A stretch of DNA of 38,882 nucleotides, from positions 1-38,882 of the forward strand of contig CBFCZU010000008.1 in NCBI GenBank assembly GCA_965602635.1, given 5' to 3'. The notes under the pieces were generated by a model. The model was not told where the DNA came from. It did no database searches and saw only the letters and a program-made list of their open reading frames with translations. Below are positions 16,682 through 23,745 of this stretch, one piece after another. A program made the position numbers and the translations under genes. The DNA is from CBFCZU01 sp965602635. Lineage in GTDB: Bacteria > Planctomycetota > Phycisphaerae > SM23-33. How positions within the stretch are numbered: position 1 is the first letter of the stretch; every line of letters begins with the position of its first letter.

Positions 16682-18403
16682 ATGTTCCTGAATATCATCG
16701 TGACGCTGATGATCCTGGGGATCGCCTTTTATCAGGCCATCCATGGCCTGTTCAGCGCGATGATCATGGCGATCCTGACGATCCTCGGGGCGGTTATCGC
16801 GTTCACCTACTACGACTCGCTGGGAGCGATGCTGGCGGGGCGGTTGTATGAGTACGCCCACCCCGTCTCGCTGCTGGCGCTGTTCGTGATCCCGCTGCTG
16901 GTGGTGCGCGAGCTGTTCGACCGGTTCCTCGGCGGCAACGTTCTGCTGGGCGTCTGGGCCGACCGCATCGCCGGCGGGGCGATGGGGCTGGTGGTGGCGC
17001 TGGTCATCGTGGGAATGCTGACCATCAGCGTTCAACTGCTGCCGATGAAGGCGGCGATCTTCGACTACGAGCCCTACGACAGCACGCTGATGGAAAAGGA
17101 CGGCGGGCCGATCCGCCTTGCGGGGAGGTTCACCCTGGGACTGGTGGGGCGCCTCTCCGACGGCGCCCTCAAGCCGATCGTCGGCGAGGCGAGCTTCGAT
17201 AGCCGCCACGACGACCTGTTGCTGGAGGCGTATTGCGCCCGCAGCCGCCCGATGGGCGGACGGGCGGGCACCAAGCCCGATGCCCTCGAAGTGGATCGGG
17301 CATTCGTGCTCTCGCCCGACCAGCCGGGGATGACGGCGCTGCTCGACTCGGTGCCGGTCTATCGCCAGCCGCTGCTTGACGTGGAAGAAAGCAAGGTCAT
17401 GGTCGTGCGGGTGAAGGTGAACGAGTCGGCGCGAAGCGAGCGGAAGGGCGATTCCTGGTTCCGCCTGCCGGCCACCCACTTCCGCCTGGTCACCAAGTCC
17501 GGGCGGGGCTTCTATCCGGTCGGGTACCTCACCTTCGCGGGCATCTGGCGGCTCAACGGGGCCCAGACCGACGCGCGCATCGCCAAGGTGGGCGAGATCA
17601 TGGTCGCCAGGCCGGGCGGGCCGACGAAGCTGACCGTGGACTGGGTTTACCGCCTGCCCCGCGCCGAAGAGCCCGACTACGTCGTCTTCCGGCGAACGGC
17701 CATGGCGCCGGTAATGGCCGCCGCCGAAGGCACGCCGCCGCCGCAGGGAGCACTCATCCCCAGCCCGGTCAAGTACTCGGCCACATTCCTCACAGGCGAG
17801 CGCGCCTGGATGCTCACCCCCCAGCGACTGGCCGTCACCACCAACCTGCCCAACAGGGTTCCCCTGAAGGTCGTCGCCGAAGGTCTCCTCCCCAAGGCGA
17901 TCAAGAGCTGGACTCACCAGGAAGGTAAGCTGAAGACCGCGCTGATCGTGGGAAGCTGGCACGGCTTGGCCGGGCGTGGCAAGGGCGACTACGTCCGCGA
18001 GTACTACGTCACCGGCGAGGGGGTGACCATGGCGCAGGTCACGTGCGACGTGAGGGCCTCGAGCAGGGATCTGGCCGCCCTGCGCGGCATCCGCCCCGTT
18101 CTGATGCTCGAAAACGGCCAGTACCTCACCCACCAGGGCGCGATGTTCCTGTACACCAAGGACCGGATCCGCAGCACGTACTGGTACTACGACACGGTCC
18201 GTCCCGACGCGCCGTTCGATGCCATGTTCGTTCAGTCGGTGATGGACAACATCTCGGCGGCGGACTCGGTGACGATCTACTTCAGGATCCCCGCCGACAA
18301 GAGCATGAAGGTGGTGGCACTCGACTTCGAGGATGTCGCCGATGCGAGGCGGTTACGGGCGTTTCCGCTGGAGCGCCCGCTGATGTGCGTTCCGCCGCGG
18401 TAG
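16682..18403 (+). CDS. CvpA-like membrane protein with large extracytoplasmic domain
   Basis: Unknown function. The 573-residue protein has an N-terminal block of about four membrane helices (1-125) whose layout, with a G-rich VWADRIAGGAMGLVVALVIVG helix, resembles the CvpA family (membrane proteins tied in some bacteria to colicin V production and envelope homeostasis). The remaining 440 residues have no membrane segments and look like an extracytoplasmic domain rich in beta strands, with repeated FRL/VTK and YFRIPADKSMKVVALDF segments; I recognise no family there. The ATG at 16682 follows GGAGAATGATTCG (GGAG ten bases upstream). It is the third gene of a run with pilT and the degenerate PilB-like gene, 95 bp after the latter, the gap holding a CACAGAG repeat fragment. 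It ends 19 bp from the convergent hflX. Confidence 0.6.
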   Translation: MFLNIIVTLMILGIAFYQAIHGLFSAMIMAILTILGAVIAFTYYDSLGAMLAGRLYEYAHPVSLLALFVIPLLVVRELFDRFLGGNVLLGVWADRIAGGAMGLVVALVIVGMLTISVQLLPMKAAIFDYEPYDSTLMEKDGGPIRLAGRFTLGLVGRLSDGALKPIVGEASFDSRHDDLLLEAYCARSRPMGGRAGTKPDALEVDRAFVLSPDQPGMTALLDSVPVYRQPLLDVEESKVMVVRVKVNESARSERKGDSWFRLPATHFRLVTKSGRGFYPVGYLTFAGIWRLNGAQTDARIAKVGEIMVARPGGPTKLTVDWVYRLPRAEEPDYVVFRRTAMAPVMAAAEGTPPPQGALIPSPVKYSATFLTGERAWMLTPQRLAVTTNLPNRVPLKVVAEGLLPKAIKSWTHQEGKLKTALIVGSWHGLAGRGKGDYVREYYVTGEGVTMAQVTCDVRASSRDLAALRGIRPVLMLENGQYLTHQGAMFLYTKDRIRSTYWYYDTVRPDAPFDAMFVQSVMDNISAADSVTIYFRIPADKSMKVVALDFEDVADARRLRAFPLERPLMCVPPR

Positions 18404-18422
18404 GCGCCGTCGCCCCGGCCGC

Positions 18423-19754
18423 TCAGACGGCCTGCTCTTCCAGGCGGACCTTCACCGCTCGCCCGAAGCTGCGCAGCGCGGCCAGACGCTTCCGCGCCAG
18501 CGTCGCCTCCATCCGGACGCTGCTGCCGACGAACGTCCGCGCGTCCACCCGGGCGTACCGCGAAAGGTACTCCATCAGCTTACCGTTGCCGCAGTCCGCC
18601 TCGATGGTCACCCGGACCTGCGGACCGCGGACCCGCCTGACCACCGCCGAAATCACCTCCTCGGCGTTCTCCCCCGTAGAGGCAGAGGTGGGCAACGCCT
18701 CCGGGTACCGACGCGAAAGCACCGTCCGAACGCTCGGGTCGCGCAGAAGGTCTGTCTTGTTGAGCAGCAGGAGCTGGTCCTTCTGCCCGCAGCCAAGCTC
18801 CTCAAGCACCTCGCGGACGGCCTCGATCTGAGAGAGCACCTGGGCGTGCGAGGCGTCGGCCACGTGAAGCAGCAGGTCCGCCCCGATGGCCTCCTCCAGC
18901 GTCGCCCGGAAGCTGGCGACCAGGTGGTGGGGCAGGTTCCGCACGAAGCCGACCGTGTCGGACAGCAGCGCCGCCTGCCCGTCGCCGAGGTTCCACCGCC
19001 GCGTCCGCGTGTCCAGCGTGGCGAAGAGCTGGTCGGCCACCAGCACCCCCGCCCCGGTGAAGAGGTTCATGAGCGTTGACTTGCCGGCGTTGGTGTAGCC
19101 GACCAGGCAGACGAGGAACTGGTCGCCGCGGGAGCGGACCAGGCGCTGCTTGCGCCGGTCGATGGCGACGATGCGCCGCTTGAGCTGGGACACCCGCCTC
19201 TGCACCAGGCGGCGGTCGGTCTCTAGCTGCTTCTCGCCGGGCCCGCGCGTGCCGATGCCGCCTACCGCGGCGGCGGCCGTGGTCGCCCCGCCCGCCACAC
19301 GCTCGAGGTGCGTCCACATCCGCCGAAGGCGCGGGTAGGTGTACTCCAACTGAGCCAGCTCAACCTGAAGGCTCGCCTCGTGGGTCCGGGCGTGCGAGGC
19401 GAAGATGTCCAGGATCACCTCCGAGCGGTCCAGGACCTTCCGGTCGATGATCTTCTCCAGGTCGCGCACCTGCGCCGGGGACAGGTCGTTGTCGAAGACG
19501 ACCACGTCAACGTCGTTCTGCTCGCAGCGGGCGGCGATCTGCTCGGCCTTGCCGGTGCCCACGTACAGCCCCGGGTGGACGGCTGCGCGCTTGGCGACCA
19601 TCTCATCGACGACCTTCGCCCCCGCCGACTTCACCAGGCTGCGAAGCTCGCCCAGCGGGTCGTGGGCGTCGTAGTCGCTCGTCGGCAAAATCACGCCAAC
19701 CAGCAGCGCCCGCTCCTGCTGGATCTTCAACTGCCTTCGTCTCGGTTCAGACAT
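18423..19754 (-). CDS. hflX: GTPase HflX
   Basis: Ribosome-associated GTPase that in other bacteria splits stalled or heat-damaged 70S ribosomes. The 443-residue protein has the HflX N-terminal domain (about 20-190, with the conserved VGTGKAEQI and VVFDNDLSPAQ segments and GGIGTRGPGEKQLE at the hinge) followed by the G domain: G1 GYTNAGKST, G3 DTVGF, G4 NKTD. A short C-terminal domain completes the common long form. The ATG at 19754 follows an AAGAGGCGAG ribosome-binding site and an extended -10 promoter. It faces the CvpA-like gene with only 19 bp between the stops. Confidence 0.96.
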   Translation of the reverse strand: MSEPRRRQLKIQQERALLVGVILPTSDYDAHDPLGELRSLVKSAGAKVVDEMVAKRAAVHPGLYVGTGKAEQIAARCEQNDVDVVVFDNDLSPAQVRDLEKIIDRKVLDRSEVILDIFASHARTHEASLQVELAQLEYTYPRLRRMWTHLERVAGGATTAAAAVGGIGTRGPGEKQLETDRRLVQRRVSQLKRRIVAIDRRKQRLVRSRGDQFLVCLVGYTNAGKSTLMNLFTGAGVLVADQLFATLDTRTRRWNLGDGQAALLSDTVGFVRNLPHHLVASFRATLEEAIGADLLLHVADASHAQVLSQIEAVREVLEELGCGQKDQLLLLNKTDLLRDPSVRTVLSRRYPEALPTSASTGENAEEVISAVVRRVRGPQVRVTIEADCGNGKLMEYLSRYARVDARTFVGSSVRMEATLARKRLAALRSFGRAVKVRLEEQAV

Positions 19755-19785
19755 TCACTCGCCTCTTGGCATTCCCAGCCCCGCA

Positions 19786-19794
19786 ATTATACCA
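19786..19794 (-). promoter_or_regulatory. Extended -10 promoter of hflX
   Basis: TGGTATAAT on the minus strand is a full extended -10 element. The -35 is poor, as expected for that class. The predicted leader is about 25 nt with a purine-rich ribosome site. Confidence 0.55.
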
Positions 19795-19835
19795 CGTCGG
19801 CGCCCGCCGGTGGCGCACTCAACCTGCCGTCGGGT

Positions 19836-19982
19836 GCATTAAGGTTTTGGGGGTACTGACCGCGGTGGCACACCTGCCTGCCGGTCAGGCAGGGGTTTCC
19901 AACCTGTGCGCCTGGACAGCCGGCCCGCGTGCACAGGCTACAAGCCTGTGCCACCAGAGCCCCATCCCCAAAACCTCAATGC
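19836..19982. repeat. Nested palindromic element (MITE/REP-like)
   Basis: Outer arms of 17 bp (19836-19852 and 19966-19982) match at 16 positions. Inside them, GGTGGCAC (19864-19871) pairs with GTGCCACC (19948-19955). Further in are a perfect eight-bp hairpin (CCTGCCTG at 19873-19880 with CAGGCAGG at 19886-19893) and a six-bp one (CAGGCT at 19934-19939, AGCCTG at 19943-19948). No open frame for a transposase is present, so it would be non-autonomous if mobile. Confidence 0.7.
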
Positions 19983-20007
19983 GCCCCGCCTGCCGTCGTC
20001 GGAGGTA

Positions 20008-20035
20008 TTGCTTCTGCGCGGCCAGCGGCTATGGT
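20008..20035 (+). promoter_or_regulatory. Possible promoter of the sulfatase gene
   Basis: TTGCTT (20008-20013), 16 bp, TATGGT (20030-20035); both boxes are weak. Lies between the palindromic element and the gene. Confidence 0.3.
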
Positions 20036-20085
20036 ACGAGGAAACATTCGCAAGGCGTGTCGCGGGGAACCCGACCGGAGCGAAA

Positions 20086-21558
20086 ATGCCGAAGCCGCCG
20101 CACATAGTCATCTTCAACCCGGATCACTACCGCTCCGACGTGCTTGGCCACGCCGGCAACCCGGCCGCCGTTACGCCGAACCTTGACCGCCTGGTCGCCA
20201 CCGGCGCGGCCTCGTTCCGCAACGCCTTCTGCCAGAACCCGGTCTGCACGCCCAGCCGGTGCTCGTTCATGTCTGGCTGGTATCCGCACGTCCGTGGGCA
20301 TCGGACGATGTTCCACATGATGCGCCCGGACGAGCCGGTGCTGCTACGGGCGCTCCGGCGGGCGGGATACTTCGTCTGGTGGGGCGGCAAGAACGACCTG
20401 GTGCCCGCCCAGCACGGCTACGACGACTACTGCGACGTCCGCCACGCCCCGGACCCGCCGCCGCTGCCCATGTGGGGCGACGATGAGTCCTGGCGGGGCG
20501 AGAGCGGCTCGGATACGTATTACTCCTTCTTCAAGGGCAGGCTCGAGATTCCCCCCGGCTGCGACCACTACCCCGACAGCGACTGGGCCAACGTGCTGGC
20601 CGCGGCAGATTTCATCAGGAACGCGCCGCCCGACAGGCCGCTGTGCATCTTCCTGGCCCTGACCTACCCCCACCCGCCGTACACCGTCGAGGAGCCATTC
20701 CACAGCCTGATCGACCGGTCGCAGGTCCCGCCGCGAATCCCCACGCCCGAGGGCTGGGCCGGCAAGCCCAGCATGCTCAAGGGCCTCTGCGAGAACTACA
20801 ACATGGCCGGCTGGAGCGAGGATCGCTGGCGGGAGCTGCGGGCGGTTGAGTACGGCATGTGCGCGCGGATCGATCATCAGTTCGGCCTGGTGATGGACGC
20901 CCTGACCGAGGCCGGGCTCTACGACCAGACGGCCGTGTTCTTCTTCTCCGACCACGGCGACTGGGTCGGCGACTACGGGCTGGTGGACATCAACCAGAAC
21001 ACCTTCGAGGACTCGCTGACCAACGTGCCGCTGATCGTCAAGCCGCCGGCGGGTGTGCCCGCCAAGCCGGGCCTCCGCGACGCCCTGGTCGAGCTGATCG
21101 ACTTTCCCGCCACGGTCGAGGCGCTCGCCGGCATCGAGCCGGGGCACACCCACTTCGGCCGGTCGCTGCTGCCGGTCATCGCCGGCGAGACCGACGAGCA
21201 CCGCGACGCGGTCTTCTGCGAGGGCGGCAGGGCCCGCGGCGAGAGGCAGTGCATGGAGCTGGAGAGCACCTCCAGCGGCAACCCGGAGGGGATGTACTGG
21301 CCGCGGATGACGCTCCAGAAGGCCGAGGGGCCCACCCACACCAAGGCCGTCATGTGCCGCACCAGGGACTTCAAGTACGTCCGCCGCCTGTACGAGGGCG
21401 ACGAGCTGTACGACCTGCGGGCCGACCCGCAGGAGCTGCACAACCGTATCGACGACCCGGCCCTGGCGGGCGACCTGGCCCGGCTGAGGGAGCGAATGCT
21501 CACCTTCTTCCTCGAAACCGGCGACGCCGTCCCGCACGAGACCGACCGGCGGTGGTGA
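20086..21558 (+). CDS. Type I (formylglycine) sulfatase
   Basis: Hydrolyses a sulfate ester, substrate unknown. The 490-residue protein carries the maturation motif C54-T-P-S-R58, whose cysteine is converted to formylglycine by an FGE or anaerobic SME enzyme (neither is in the window). Metal-binding residues are seen in FNPDHYRSD at the N-terminus and in FFSDHGDWVGDYGL, and the late DLRADPQELHN segment is typical of the family. The ATG at 20086 follows CCGGAG at good spacing; the frame is open to 19906 but only through a repeat. There is no signal peptide from this start, so a cytoplasmic enzyme acting on imported sulfated sugars or choline sulfate is possible. A HAD phosphatase gene follows after 35 bp. 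Confidence 0.92.
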   Translation: MPKPPHIVIFNPDHYRSDVLGHAGNPAAVTPNLDRLVATGAASFRNAFCQNPVCTPSRCSFMSGWYPHVRGHRTMFHMMRPDEPVLLRALRRAGYFVWWGGKNDLVPAQHGYDDYCDVRHAPDPPPLPMWGDDESWRGESGSDTYYSFFKGRLEIPPGCDHYPDSDWANVLAAADFIRNAPPDRPLCIFLALTYPHPPYTVEEPFHSLIDRSQVPPRIPTPEGWAGKPSMLKGLCENYNMAGWSEDRWRELRAVEYGMCARIDHQFGLVMDALTEAGLYDQTAVFFFSDHGDWVGDYGLVDINQNTFEDSLTNVPLIVKPPAGVPAKPGLRDALVELIDFPATVEALAGIEPGHTHFGRSLLPVIAGETDEHRDAVFCEGGRARGERQCMELESTSSGNPEGMYWPRMTLQKAEGPTHTKAVMCRTRDFKYVRRLYEGDELYDLRADPQELHNRIDDPALAGDLARLRERMLTFFLETGDAVPHETDRRW

Positions 21559-21593
21559 AAGCCGGCCACACGGAGATAACCCTGCCCGATCCG

Positions 21594-22223
21594 ATGAGCG
21601 AGAATGTCACCATCCAGGCGGCCGTGTTCGACCTCGGCGGCGTCGTCATCGACGTCAGCGTCGAGGCGGTGATGGACTATTGGGCCCGGGCCAGCGGGGC
21701 AAGCCCGGAGGAGCTGGCCGCAGCCGCCCCCGGCGACACCCGCCACCACCTGCTCGAACTCGGCGAGATAACCATCCACGACTATCACGAGCACGTCGTC
21801 GCCATGATCGGCCGCCCGCTGAGCTTCGAGGATTTCCTGGCCGGGTGGAACAGCATCTTCGCCGGCCTGGTGGACGGGATCGAGCCGCTGCTGGCCGAAC
21901 TGGCCGGACGACTGCGGCTGGTCGCCTTCTCCAACACCAACGCCGCGCACGCCGACGTCTTCCTGCCTCTCTACGCCGACGCGCTGGCGCACTTCGAGCG
22001 CATCTTCCTCTCGCACGAGATGGGCGTTCGCAAGCCCGATCCGGCGTCCTTCAGCCCGGTGCTGGAGCACCTCTCCCTGCCGCCTGGCAGCGTGGCCTTC
22101 ATCGACGACCGCCCCGGCAACGTGGCCGCCGCCGAGGCCCTGGGCATGCGGGGAATCGTCGCCGACGGCGCCGCCGCGATCGCCCGCGGCCTCCGACAGA
22201 TGGGCGTGCCGGTTGGCGACTGA
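21594..22223 (+). CDS. HAD-superfamily phosphatase (YihX-like)
   Basis: Predicted small-molecule phosphatase of 209 residues. The four HAD motifs are present: I, AVFDLGGVVID; II, FSNTNAAH; III, RKPDPASF; IV, FIDDRPGN. In motif I the second aspartate of DxD is replaced by glycine, a form found in the YihX-like group (YihX of E. coli acts on glucose 1-phosphate), so this is not necessarily loss of function. A cap-like helical insert lies at about 20-95. The ATG at 21594 gives a compact enzyme; the frame upstream is the sulfatase read out of frame. It lies 35 bp after the sulfatase in the same direction, so they are probably co-transcribed. Substrate is unknown. Confidence 0.85.
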   Translation: MSENVTIQAAVFDLGGVVIDVSVEAVMDYWARASGASPEELAAAAPGDTRHHLLELGEITIHDYHEHVVAMIGRPLSFEDFLAGWNSIFAGLVDGIEPLLAELAGRLRLVAFSNTNAAHADVFLPLYADALAHFERIFLSHEMGVRKPDPASFSPVLEHLSLPPGSVAFIDDRPGNVAAAEALGMRGIVADGAAAIARGLRQMGVPVGD

Positions 22224-22235
22224 GCGCCTCTAGCC

Positions 22236-22417
22236 TGCTTATTGCATGACCCCTTCCGGGTCTATGCAATAAGCACCTTTGCGAGAGACGGTTCTCTCGC
22301 AAAGGTTTCGACTCGGCGCTTCGCGCCTCGCTCAAGGCTAGCCCTGAGCAAGAGCGACGTAAGTCGCTCGCGTCGAAGCCCATAGGGCGGATGTCGCACG
22401 CGCATCGTGCAACATCC
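22236..22417. repeat. Cluster of five hairpins between convergent genes
   Basis: In 182 bp: (1) 12-bp perfect arms 22236-22247 / 22264-22275; (2) 13-bp perfect arms 22276-22288 / 22293-22305 with a CGGT loop; (3) GCTCA/TGAGC at 22330-22334 / 22345-22349 around the palindrome GGCTAGCC; (4) seven-bp arms 22352-22358 / 22363-22369 with a GTAA loop; (5) 12-bp arms 22389-22400 / 22406-22417 with one mismatch. An outer pair, 22304-22312 / 22372-22380 (8 of 9), encloses 3 and 4. The cluster fills the gap between the HAD and araM stop codons. It may act as a two-way terminator or be a set of mobile repeats. Confidence 0.75.
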
Positions 22418-22420
22418 GGG

Positions 22421-23734
22421 CTAACTCCACTGTTCGAGGATTTCTTGGGCGGCGGCGGGGAGGACGCCGGTGAGTCGGGCCAGGTCCAGGACGGTGAAGC
22501 GCGAGCGGATTTCGTGGGCGTGGGTCAGGGCGGCGAGCAGCCGGTCGGGCGGGCAGCCGATGTGCTCGGCGCGGTAAGCGCCGCCGGCGGCGGCCAGGCA
22601 GTCGCGTGTGCGCTCCGGCGGGCGGACCATCGCCCCAAGCGCCTGGCGCAGCCTGTCCCACTCGCCGCCCTTGGAGAGCTTCTCGCGCGCGGCGCCCAGC
22701 CGCGGGATCTTCTCGACGTACTCGGCCTCGACCTCGTGGGCGATCCTGCCCCAGAACGGTGTGTCGATCGCCTCGGCCGGTTCGGCGAACTCGGGCGACT
22801 CGACGACCAGCACCCGCCGGTACAGCTCGCTGGCGATGATCGTGCCGAGCCCCACCTGCCGGCCGTGGAGGTCGTGCGGGGCCCCGTCCACCGACGACAT
22901 CATGTCCAGGCAGTGGCCGATCAGGTGCTCGGCGCCGGAGGATGGGCTGGAGGTTTCCGCCATGGTCATGGCCGCGCCCGTCAGCAGCAGCGCGGCGAAC
23001 AGCGCCTCGACGGCCTCGCCCTCGCCGGCCGCCAGCTCGGCGGGGTGGTCGAGGTACATCGGCTCGATGTCCTCGACCAGGGCGACCGACCTGGGGCAGT
23101 AGAAGTCGCCGAAGAGCAGGTGGTTGGCGTACCAGTCGGCGGAGCTGACGGACTTGGCCAGGACGTCGCCGAGCCCCGATGCGGTCAGCTCGCCGGGCGC
23201 CTCTTGCAGCACGTCCGGGGCCGAGGCGACGATCACCGGTGCCCGGCCGTAGACCAGGCGCTTCACGCCGTCGATGGTTGGGGAGATGTTCGACGAGGCG
23301 TATCCGTTCATGCTGGCGGCGGTGGCGAAGCACACGTACGGCAGGGAGTGGTCCATGGCGATCCACTTGCCCATGTCGTTTATGACTCCGCCTCCGACGG
23401 GGCAGACCAGGTCGGGGCGGGCGAGCCGCCCCTCCAGCTCGCGTCGGGTGATGTCGTCGCAGCGGGGAGAGACTCCCTCGGCCGGGTCCTCGACGAGCAG
23501 CTCGCCGACCTGCCAGCCGGCGTCGGCGAAGGCCTGGGCGACGTCGGCGCCGGCGGCCGCCCGGGTCCGCACGTCCATCAGCACGGCCACGCGCCGCCCC
23601 GCCGTGAGCGAGGCGCACGCCGCCGCCAGCCGCTCGGGTGCGTCGGGGGCGTAGATGACCTCGCGGGGCTCGATGTGGTGCCTGCGCCCGCAGGTGCAGT
23701 CGAACGTGCTGCCGAAGAGATCGGACTTTTCCAC
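22421..23734 (-). CDS. araM: sn-glycerol-1-phosphate dehydrogenase, AraM family
   Basis: Reduces dihydroxyacetone phosphate to sn-glycerol 1-phosphate with NAD(P)H. The 437-residue protein has the dehydroquinate-synthase-like/iron-alcohol dehydrogenase fold with the family motifs: nucleotide-binding VGGGVINDMGKW, SMNGYASSN, GLGDVLAKSVSSADW, and metal-ligand histidines in GAEHLIGH and DLHGRQVGLG. The long C-terminal part with CTCGRRH at the N-terminus matches bacterial AraM rather than the shorter archaeal enzyme. The GTG at 23734 is chosen because GAGAGGG stands six bases upstream; it lies 11 bp after the GH51 stop, so the two genes form an operon. Bacillus subtilis also keeps araM with abfA in its arabinose operon. 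Which lipid or polymer the product feeds is unknown. Confidence 0.88.
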   Translation of the reverse strand: MEKSDLFGSTFDCTCGRRHHIEPREVIYAPDAPERLAAACASLTAGRRVAVLMDVRTRAAAGADVAQAFADAGWQVGELLVEDPAEGVSPRCDDITRRELEGRLARPDLVCPVGGGVINDMGKWIAMDHSLPYVCFATAASMNGYASSNISPTIDGVKRLVYGRAPVIVASAPDVLQEAPGELTASGLGDVLAKSVSSADWYANHLLFGDFYCPRSVALVEDIEPMYLDHPAELAAGEGEAVEALFAALLLTGAAMTMAETSSPSSGAEHLIGHCLDMMSSVDGAPHDLHGRQVGLGTIIASELYRRVLVVESPEFAEPAEAIDTPFWGRIAHEVEAEYVEKIPRLGAAREKLSKGGEWDRLRQALGAMVRPPERTRDCLAAAGGAYRAEHIGCPPDRLLAALTHAHEIRSRFTVLDLARLTGVLPAAAQEILEQWS

Positions 23735-23745
23735 CGCCTGCCCTC

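Larger units (their letters stand above)
19755..20085. other. 331-bp intergenic region between hflX and the sulfatase gene
   Basis: Holds the minus-strand hflX promoter (19786-19794), the nested palindromic element (19836-19982) and a weak sulfatase promoter (20008-20035). The open frame upstream of the sulfatase ATG runs through the repeat and is not likely to be coding. Confidence 0.6.

Noticed and set aside
19906..20085. N-terminal extension of the sulfatase frame
   Set aside because: It translates a palindromic repeat element; the ATG at 20086 has a ribosome site and starts the fold.
21594..21660. HAD phosphatase as a pseudogene because motif I lacks the second aspartate
   Set aside because: The DLGG form is normal for the YihX-like group, and motifs II-IV are intact.
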